64,000 bases of DNA from Robertmurraya andreesenii (GTDB lineage Bacteria; Bacillota; Bacilli; Bacillales; Cytobacillaceae): positions 1-64,000 of the forward strand of contig NZ_JAUSTU010000001.1 of NCBI RefSeq assembly GCF_030813005.1. The letters are read 5' to 3'. Numbering within the stretch: position 1 is the stretch's first letter; each line of letters begins with the position of its first letter. Below are positions 58,227 to 64,000 of the stretch, in pieces. The notes under the pieces were generated by a model. It saw only the letters and a program-made list of their open reading frames with translations, made no database searches and had not been told where the DNA came from. A program made the translations under genes and the position numbers.

Positions 58227-59536
58227 TTGTTGATGATGAAAAGGACTTACTTCAATTGCTTGTCAAGAGGCTGGCAAGAAAAGGCTATGAGGTTCACTCT
58301 GCTGAAACTGCCGAGGATGCCCTTATGATTTTGAAGAATGATTTCTTTGATGTCGCCATCTTTGATATTCGATTACCTAAAATGGACGGAATTACACTTC
58401 TTAAAGAAACCAAAAAGATTCAATCAGATGTTGAAATTATTGTCCTAACTGGTCATGGTACAATTGAAACAGCGATTGAAGCCATGAAATATGGTGCCTT
58501 TGATTATTTGACCAAGCCATATCAATTAACAGATCTTGAATTGACGATTCAGAAGGCGGAAAACAATAAGAAATTAAAAGAAAAAAATGAAAGTATGAAA
58601 AAAATAATTAAGCAGCAAAATCAATTCCATATTATTGGGGAAAGTAAAGAAATTCAAGAGGTAATCGCGCTAGCTGAAAGAATTGCAGATAGTGAGGTTC
58701 CGGTATTAATAGAAGGAGAAAGTGGAACAGGAAAAGAACTGTTTGCCAAGGCTTTGCATTATTGGAGCGTCCGCAGAGATGAGCCATTTGTGCCCGTGAA
58801 TTCAGGAGCCCTGCCGGAGCAGCTACTAGAAAGCGAGCTTTTTGGCCATGTAAAGGGCGCATTCACAGGGGCCAATCAGGAGAAAAAAGGGCTAGTAGAA
58901 GCTGCTGATGGGGGAACATTGTTTTTGGATGAGTTAGGGGAAATGCCATCCTCCTTACAGGTGAAGCTTCTTAGATTTCTAGAATCGGGGGAATTTAGAA
59001 GAGTTGGTGATGTAAGAGAAAGGAAGGTAAAGGTGAGAGTGGTGGCTGCAACCAATGCTGATATGGAAAACGAGGTGGCAGCCGGAAACTTCCGAGAAGA
59101 TTTATTTTATCGTTTGAACGTGGTCAAGCTTGTCATCCCCCCACTGCGGGAGAGGAAAACAGATATTCCAGTTTTAATTGATTATTTCTTGAAAGAAATG
59201 AAAAATAGTCGGAAGCAATTATCAAAACAAGCACTTCAAGAGCTGCAAAATTATCATTTTCCAGGCAATGTTCGGGAGTTGCATCATATTATCGAACGCG
59301 GCGTTTTGTTAGCAAGGTCAGAAATTATTGAACAAGAGGATCTTCTTTTGGGGAATAGGGGAAAAGTAAGTCAATCCGTAGAAAGTTTACGGACGTTAGA
59401 GGAAGTTGAAAAAGCGCACATCAAGCGAATACTGTGTGAGGCGGATTGGAATAAGACAAGAGCTGCAGAGTTTTTAGGAATTAGTGTTAGAAATCTTTAT
59501 CGAAAAATAGATCAGTATAAATTAATGGAACCGTGA
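58205..59536 (+). CDS. NtrC-family sigma-54-dependent response regulator
   Basis: A 443-residue activator: receiver (about 1-120; VDDEKD, phosphoacceptor Asp in IFDIRLPKMDG), AAA+ domain (about 140-375; Walker A GESGTGKE, sigma-54 contact loop GAFTGA, Walker B LFLDELGEMP) and a Fis-type HTH (about 400-440; NKTRAAEFLGISVRNLYRKI). It needs sigma-54 (SigL), which is encoded elsewhere. The stop codon TGA is itself the first three bases of an upstream activator palindrome for the reductase operon. It overlaps the kinase gene by 22 nt. Confidence 0.94.
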   Translation: MGAAKLLIVDDEKDLLQLLVKRLARKGYEVHSAETAEDALMILKNDFFDVAIFDIRLPKMDGITLLKETKKIQSDVEIIVLTGHGTIETAIEAMKYGAFDYLTKPYQLTDLELTIQKAENNKKLKEKNESMKKIIKQQNQFHIIGESKEIQEVIALAERIADSEVPVLIEGESGTGKELFAKALHYWSVRRDEPFVPVNSGALPEQLLESELFGHVKGAFTGANQEKKGLVEAADGGTLFLDELGEMPSSLQVKLLRFLESGEFRRVGDVRERKVKVRVVAATNADMENEVAAGNFREDLFYRLNVVKLVIPPLRERKTDIPVLIDYFLKEMKNSRKQLSKQALQELQNYHFPGNVRELHHIIERGVLLARSEIIEQEDLLLGNRGKVSQSVESLRTLEEVEKAHIKRILCEADWNKTRAAEFLGISVRNLYRKIDQYKLMEP

Positions 59537-59579
59537 CATTTTGTCATGAAAATCTTCGACAAAACATGACAAAATGTCA
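59534..59579 (+). promoter_or_regulatory. Paired upstream activator sites for the NtrC-type regulator
   Basis: Two palindromes, TGACATTTTGTCA (59534-59546) and TGACAAAATGTCA (59567-59579), have centres 33 bp apart, three helical turns, on the same DNA face. They lie about 70-110 bp upstream of the sigma-54 promoter, the usual distance for an enhancer-binding protein. Confidence 0.85.
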
Positions 59580-59587
59580 ATGCATTT

Positions 59588-59617
59588 ACACCTAACTTTC
59601 TTGTTAGGTGTTTTTTT
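59588..59617 (+). terminator. Terminator after the regulator gene
   Basis: ACACCTAAC and GTTAGGTGT form a perfect 9-bp stem followed by seven Ts. It separates the sensor unit from the reductase operon. Confidence 0.93.
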
Positions 59618-59632
59618 ATGCTTTTTATGAGT

Positions 59633-59647
59633 TGGCACGCTTCTTGC
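59633..59647 (+). promoter_or_regulatory. Sigma-54 (-24/-12) promoter of the tatA-reductase operon
   Basis: TGGCAC-N5-TTGC matches the sigma-54 consensus exactly, preceded by a T. It lies 42 bp before the tatA start. Confidence 0.93.
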
Positions 59648-59688
59648 ATATTTGTGAAGTGATAAACAAATAGAAGGATGTGAATGAG

Positions 59689-59895
59689 ATGTTATCAAAT
59701 ATCGGAATCCCTGGATTGATACTAATTCTAGTATTAGCACTCATTATTTTTGGACCGAAGAAACTGCCTGAAATTGGAAGAGCATTTGGTCAAACACTGA
59801 AAGAGTTTAAAAATTCCGCGCGTGAGCTTACAAGCGATGGAATTGAGGATCTCAAGCAAGAAATCAAAGAAACAAATGAGGAGCTGTCCAAATAG
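59689..59895 (+). CDS. tatA: TatA-type twin-arginine translocase subunit
   Basis: A 68-residue protein: short N terminus, one TM helix (about 5-20), the conserved FGPKKLPEIGRAFG hinge (about 22-35) and an acidic amphipathic tail. ATG 59689 is chosen because GTG 59680 abuts the AAGGA site. It is the first gene of the sigma-54 operon and so is probably a dedicated pore component for exporting the Tat-dependent reductase. No tatC is in the window, so it must use one encoded elsewhere. Confidence 0.92.
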   Translation: MLSNIGIPGLILILVLALIIFGPKKLPEIGRAFGQTLKEFKNSARELTSDGIEDLKQEIKETNEELSK

Positions 59896-59910
59896 AAAGG
59901 AGCATTCAAC

Positions 59911-60810
59911 ATGGTTTTGTTTCGAAAAAATGAACTGGAACCTGAAGATTATTCAAGCTTGGCGGATGGGTTTGTCCCCAATCCGGACGAAGTGTTAAAA
60001 ACAAGCCAATACGATTCAGAATTAGGAAAGAACATGGCGAGAGATGCGAGAAAGGTCATTGGTGGAAAGCTGAAAATTGAAGATTTTCACCGTGTCTATT
60101 CGGCTTCACTGTTGAGGGAGTTTGGAGATCAATACGCCAGTGCCGAAGCACCCAACCCAACAAATTCTTCTGAATCAGGACCGAGATGGGGAATGGTCAT
60201 CGATTTGAAGAAGTGTGTCGGTTGCGATACTTGTACAGTTTCCTGTAAAGCAGAGAATCGAACCCCACCAGGAATGTCCTATAATGTCGTGCTAGAAACG
60301 ATTAAAGGCGACTTTCCTAATATCTCAGTTACCAATTTGCCTCGCCCTTGTATGCAATGTGACAAACCGCCTTGTGTGCAAGTTTGTCCTACAAGGGCAA
60401 CTTATAAGATGAAGGATGGCATTGTGGTCATCGACAATGATCGCTGTATTGGCTGCCGCTATTGTATGGTCGCTTGTCCTTATGGTGCACGTTCCTATGA
60501 CTTTGGAAATAGCTATGAGGAAGAAATGATGGGATACAACGATGTCACCAGTCCTGAGTATGGGATGGCTCGGGGCAAGAGGAAGAAAGGAGCGGTACCG
60601 GAAGAAACGGTTAGAAAATGTAATTTCTGTTATCACCGACTCCAGCGTGGAGAAGAGCCGGCATGTGTGGAAACCTGTATTGGTGACGCTAGATATTTTG
60701 GCGACATGAATGATCCAAATAGTGTCGTGTCGAAATTAGCGGCAAGTCCTCGCGCATTCAGATTGAAGGAAGAACTAGGAACTGAGCCCCGGGTCGTATA
60801 CCTAAGATAA
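59911..60810 (+). CDS. Four-cluster [4Fe-4S] electron-transfer subunit (TtrB/SrdB type)
   Basis: A 299-residue ferredoxin-like beta subunit. Cluster motifs in order are CVGCDTCTVSC, CMQCDKPPCVQVC, CIGCRYCMVAC and CNFCYHRL...C, giving four cubane clusters. An N-terminal extension of about 90 residues precedes them, without a Tat signal, so it is presumably carried across with the catalytic subunit. It passes electrons from the NrfD-type membrane subunit to the molybdenum enzyme. The order B-C-A matches ttrBCA and srdBCA. Confidence 0.92.
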   Translation: MVLFRKNELEPEDYSSLADGFVPNPDEVLKTSQYDSELGKNMARDARKVIGGKLKIEDFHRVYSASLLREFGDQYASAEAPNPTNSSESGPRWGMVIDLKKCVGCDTCTVSCKAENRTPPGMSYNVVLETIKGDFPNISVTNLPRPCMQCDKPPCVQVCPTRATYKMKDGIVVIDNDRCIGCRYCMVACPYGARSYDFGNSYEEEMMGYNDVTSPEYGMARGKRKKGAVPEETVRKCNFCYHRLQRGEEPACVETCIGDARYFGDMNDPNSVVSKLAASPRAFRLKEELGTEPRVVYLR

Positions 60811-60840
60811 ATGCTCATGCTTAGATAAGGAGTGGAGAAA

Positions 60841-62127
60841 ATGAGTACAAATGCGAATGTTAACCGAGATTTGGTTGCACAAAGGAGAGGAAGTCTCCTT
60901 GAAAAATTATATTGGGCAATTTTACTTGCTGTCCTTGTGGTCGGAGTGTACTCCATCATCACTGGTTACTTCATGGAAGGGATGTCATCTACCAACCTTT
61001 CAAATCAAGTGCCTTGGGGCGGCTGGGTTGCCTTTTATATTTATTTTATTGGTTTAAGTGCAGGTTCCTTCCTTCTATCTACTCTTATATATGGGTTTGG
61101 GATGGATAAATTTGAAAAGATTGGTAGAGCTGCCTTGTTATCCGCCATCATCTGTATGATGACAGGAATTCTATTTATCTCATTGGATATCGGGCGTCCA
61201 GACCATATTATGAATGCCGTTATTTACTGGAATGTGACCAGTACGATGGCATGGGAAATACACTTCTATATCGTTTATCTCATCTTACTATTAGTAGAAT
61301 TATATTTTGCGATGAGAAGTGATCTTGTCACACTATCTCAAACTGACAGTTTTAAAGGCAAGATTGCCAAATTGTTGGTGTTTAAGAAGAAGGAATTTAC
61401 TGACGAGGATCATAAGCATGATAAAAAGCTGATGAAAGTATTAGGAATTATCGGTATCCCCCTTGCCATTTTAGGGGTTCATGGTGGTACAGGTTCTATT
61501 TTTGCCGTTGCCAAGGCACAGCCCTATTTAAATTCAGCGCTGTTTCCATTAATCTTCATCGTTTCAGCTCTTGTCTCAGGTACAGCATTATCGATCGCTA
61601 TCTATGTGATAAAGTGCAAGGTCAAAAAGGAAGAAATTGATCGTTCGATGGTTCGCTCGCTCGGAAGCATGCTCGCTTTATTTCTAGGAATTGAAATTAT
61701 CATGGTTTGGTATGAGTTTTTAGTTGGTTTTTACGGCCTTGAGCATGAAGAAATGGGAACAATCAAATTAATTATGACAAGCTCCTATTCTTGGACGTTC
61801 TGGATATTGCAAATGGGATTTGCCTTAGTCATTCCTTTAATTCTATTAGTGATTAAGAAAACAAAGGAATCGATTAATTGGGTACTTGCCTCATCGATCA
61901 TTGTTCTCATAGGGGTCATCGGTGTTCGCTTTAATATGGTCATTCCAACATTAATCATGCCAAAGCTAGAAGGGATGCCCTATGGTCATTACAGTATGAA
62001 CCTTTCAGAGTGGTTAACGACGTTTGGTCTTCTCGCTCTATGCTTAATCATGTATACGCTGGGTGAGAAGCTATTGCCGATAGATGAGCTTGATACCGAG
62101 GAAAATGGAGTGAAAGAACATGAGTAA
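60841..62127 (+). CDS. NrfD/PsrC-type quinol-oxidising membrane subunit (TtrC/SrdC type)
   Basis: A 428-residue integral membrane protein with about nine TM helices. GGWVAFYIYFIGLSAGSFLL (about 58-77) and ISLDIGRPDHIMN (about 114-126) are NrfD-family features. It takes electrons from menaquinol for the Fe-S subunit. ATG 60841 fits AAGGAGTGG; an in-frame GTG at 60832 is within the site. It overlaps the catalytic-subunit gene by 8 nt. Confidence 0.92.
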   Translation: MSTNANVNRDLVAQRRGSLLEKLYWAILLAVLVVGVYSIITGYFMEGMSSTNLSNQVPWGGWVAFYIYFIGLSAGSFLLSTLIYGFGMDKFEKIGRAALLSAIICMMTGILFISLDIGRPDHIMNAVIYWNVTSTMAWEIHFYIVYLILLLVELYFAMRSDLVTLSQTDSFKGKIAKLLVFKKKEFTDEDHKHDKKLMKVLGIIGIPLAILGVHGGTGSIFAVAKAQPYLNSALFPLIFIVSALVSGTALSIAIYVIKCKVKKEEIDRSMVRSLGSMLALFLGIEIIMVWYEFLVGFYGLEHEEMGTIKLIMTSSYSWTFWILQMGFALVIPLILLVIKKTKESINWVLASSIIVLIGVIGVRFNMVIPTLIMPKLEGMPYGHYSMNLSEWLTTFGLLALCLIMYTLGEKLLPIDELDTEENGVKEHE

Positions 62128-64000
62128 GGATAAGTTGAATCGCAGAGGTTTTTTGAAGGCGTTAGGAACGATTGGAGCGGTTGCCGTAGTAGGGCCTGCC
62201 TTCATTGGTCCAGTTAAGCAGGTGATAAATGGCGTATGGGAAGATGAGCTGCATGGGGTTGGGACAGAGTATCAGGATTACTCGGCTGAGAATGTCATCT
62301 TCACTGCCTGTCAGCAATGTAATTCTACCTGTACGATTAAGGCGGTCATGGTAGCTGGAAGTGCTGGTGGAGCTTATTCATCGATCGTCCGCAAAATTTC
62401 AGGAAATCAATATAGTCCGCTCGGGATGGTACCGTACGGACACATCAATTATGAGACACCTCTCAAAGAGGCGATTAAAGGAACGGGCGATGTCGCCAAA
62501 GGTGGAAGGGGCTTCCGGGGGGCTCGAACCTGTTTGAAGGGGCAGGCTGGAATTCAAACCTCCTATGATGCCTTCAGGATTCAGCATCCGCTCAAGCGCG
62601 TAGGGGAAAGAGGAAGCGGAGTCTGGAAGACGGTTACGTGGGAAGAGGCTTACAAGGAGATTCTCGAAGGTAGCAAGGATTTGAAAACACCTGGTTTGAA
62701 AGAAATTTGGGCATATGCACCAGAGGAAGCGGTAATGGCTGATTGGGAAAAGGTGAAGGCTGGTGAAATGGAAAAATCGGCCTTCGACAATAAATATAAG
62801 GATGTGTTGATTAATACTGACCATCCAGACTTAGGTCCGAAGGCGAACCAAATCGCAATCATGGCTGGTCATCGCAGAGACTTCATCGAACGTCTGGCGA
62901 ATAATAGTATTGGAACGGCTAGCTTCTACGATCATGGAGGTTATTGTGGAATCACGAGTGTTATGGGAAATGTCCGCTCTTTTGATTCAACAAAGCAGAA
63001 AAAACGGATGATTCCAGACTATGAAAAGGCTGAGTATGTCCTAGTGTGGGGGACCAATCCATTAACAGCCAACCGTGGTCCGACGACATTTGCTCCGCAA
63101 ATTACTAACGCAATTGATCGTGGAATGAAGATGGTTGTGATTGACCCTCGCTATAGCAAAACTGCTGAAAAGGCCCATATGTGGGTCCCTGTCAAGCCTG
63201 GTGGGGACGGTGCACTTGCCATGGCCCTATGCCGTTGGATTATCGAAAATGGGCGCTACGATGAGATGTATTTGCGAAATCCAAATGAGGAAGCAGCTCA
63301 TGTTGATAATGAACCAACATGGAGTGATGCCACATATCTTGTCAATGTGGGTGATAAGAAGAGACCATTCCTTCGAGCAAAGGATTTAGGTCTAGGAGAG
63401 GAAGAATTTGTTGTCCTTGAAAATGGCAACCCGGTGATCCATGCAAAAGCAAGCAATGGGGACCTTGAGGTGGATACAGTTATCAATGGAATTAAGGTTA
63501 AATCGACTTTTACCATTTTTAAAGAAAAAGTAATGGAGAAAACGCTGGAGGAATATTCAACGATGTGTGAAGTTCCTATCGAGCAAATCGTTCAAATTGC
63601 TAAGGAATTCACTTCACATGGAAAAAAGGTTGGCATTCATGCTTACCGGGGTCCAGCCATGCACACAAATGGGTACTATAGCGGGCGAGCAATAAATCTT
63701 CTCAATCATTTGGTTGGCAACCACGATTGGGCAGGTGGAGATACAGCGCTTGGTGCAAAATTCAAAAATACGGAGGGTCGTTACGATCTCATGGGGGTAC
63801 CTAATGCCAACAAAGCATGGGGGATCCCTGTTACACGGCACAAAACACCTTATGAAAAGACAACCCTTTTTGCTAAAGATGGCTATCCTGCCAAACGGCC
63901 TTGGTACCCGTTAGGGAATAAACTGATTAATGATGTATTACCTAGCTCGGCAGAAGGGTATCCATATAAAATTCGAGCAATCATCATGAACCGTACGTCA
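62120..64000 (+). CDS. Tat-exported molybdopterin reductase catalytic subunit (TtrA/SrdA type), 3' truncated by the window
   Basis: 627 residues are visible with no stop; the gene runs off the end. The start MSKDKLNRRGFLKALG is a twin-arginine signal. A [4Fe-4S] site is formed by CQQCNSTC (about 64-71) and a Cys in RTCLKGQAG about 65 residues later, an unusually long gap. Cys276 in YDHGGYCG is the probable molybdenum ligand. PLKRVGERGSG and DLGPKANQIAIMAGHRRDFI resemble tetrathionate reductase TtrA and relatives including Bacillus SrdA (selenate). The substrate, whether tetrathionate, thiosulfate, selenate or arsenate, cannot be decided from this part. Its operon has its own TatA and sigma-54 promoter. 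Confidence 0.9.
   Translation, partial: MSKDKLNRRGFLKALGTIGAVAVVGPAFIGPVKQVINGVWEDELHGVGTEYQDYSAENVIFTACQQCNSTCTIKAVMVAGSAGGAYSSIVRKISGNQYSPLGMVPYGHINYETPLKEAIKGTGDVAKGGRGFRGARTCLKGQAGIQTSYDAFRIQHPLKRVGERGSGVWKTVTWEEAYKEILEGSKDLKTPGLKEIWAYAPEEAVMADWEKVKAGEMEKSAFDNKYKDVLINTDHPDLGPKANQIAIMAGHRRDFIERLANNSIGTASFYDHGGYCGITSVMGNVRSFDSTKQKKRMIPDYEKAEYVLVWGTNPLTANRGPTTFAPQITNAIDRGMKMVVIDPRYSKTAEKAHMWVPVKPGGDGALAMALCRWIIENGRYDEMYLRNPNEEAAHVDNEPTWSDATYLVNVGDKKRPFLRAKDLGLGEEEFVVLENGNPVIHAKASNGDLEVDTVINGIKVKSTFTIFKEKVMEKTLEEYSTMCEVPIEQIVQIAKEFTSHGKKVGIHAYRGPAMHTNGYYSGRAINLLNHLVGNHDWAGGDTALGAKFKNTEGRYDLMGVPNANKAWGIPVTRHKTPYEKTTLFAKDGYPAKRPWYPLGNKLINDVLPSSAEGYPYKIRAIIMNRTS

Noticed and set aside
62120..64000. 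Firm assignment as arsenate reductase ArrA or selenate reductase SrdA
   Set aside because: Gene order B-C-A and the motifs fit TtrA and SrdA about equally and the 3' part is missing, so only the family is called.

Overview
The window looks like chromosomal DNA of a low-GC, endospore-forming member of the Bacillaceae (Bacillus sensu lato; Mesobacillus or Neobacillus would fit, but the genus is inference). The signs are Bacillus-type Shine-Dalgarno sites with TTG/GTG starts, an alpha/beta SASP, a sporulation small protein of the YjcZ type, apparent sigma-G, sigma-E and sigma-K promoters, and a long block that keeps the Bacillus subtilis yhe-yha-ecs gene order (yheEDCBA, yhaX, hemZ, yhaR, yhaQP, yhaONM, yhaL, prsA, yhaI, hpr/scoC, trpP, serC, hit, ecsABC, yhaA).

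Layout. 1-715: tRNA-Phe, tRNA-His and tRNA-Gly, where Phe and Gly are each preceded by a truncated 5' copy of the same tRNA. 868-2167: a CheY-like receiver overlapping a MshEN/CheX-like protein. 2404-2520: a 38-residue reverse-strand ORF. 2762-6280: YclJ/YclK two-component pair and an HtrA protease. 6391-8225: CBS-domain CorC/HlyC-type transporter and a MerR-type regulator whose start looks frameshifted. 8551-11028: Fur box, feoA, feoB and a small Cys-rich membrane protein. 11080-12750: XRE regulator, then a sigY-yxlC-yxlD unit with a textbook SigY promoter. 13163-13556: a SASP gene whose sigma-G promoter lies upstream of a 95-nt tRNA-like element, so both should be on one forespore transcript. 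14022-14282: CstR-like persulfide sensor. 14324-21387: yheE, four overlapping YheC/YheD ATP-grasp genes, and divergent yheB and yheA. 21658-31215: yhaX (nucleophile Asp replaced by Asn), hemZ, acyl-CoA synthetase, enoyl-CoA hydratase, and a yodTSRQ-like set without kamA/yodP. 31261-49674: the yha-hpr-trpP-serC-hit-ecs block. 49707-54894: amidohydrolase, lactonase, liaFSR. 55129-64000: an anaerobic respiration locus: binding-protein-like sensor, PAS-containing histidine kinase, NtrC-type sigma-54 activator, two palindromic upstream activator sites, a perfect sigma-54 promoter, tatA, and BCA-ordered subunits of a Tat-exported molybdopterin reductase (Ttr/Srd type); the catalytic subunit runs off the end.

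How it fits together. Sporulation and envelope functions dominate the middle. The right end is a self-contained sense-and-respire module: an external oxyanion or sulfur compound is probably sensed by the binding protein and kinase, the activator binds paired sites 33 bp apart, and sigma-54 polymerase transcribes the Tat component and reductase together.

Non-coding highlights are the sigma-G-driven tRNA-like RNA, the duplicated tRNA 5' halves, three 71-bp palindromic repeats with compensatory stem changes, a 20-bp tandem repeat array before hemZ, a TRAP-type GAG/UAG run over the trpP start, and decayed ~120-bp repeats upstream of ecsA. No IS element, prophage, CRISPR array or rRNA gene was seen.
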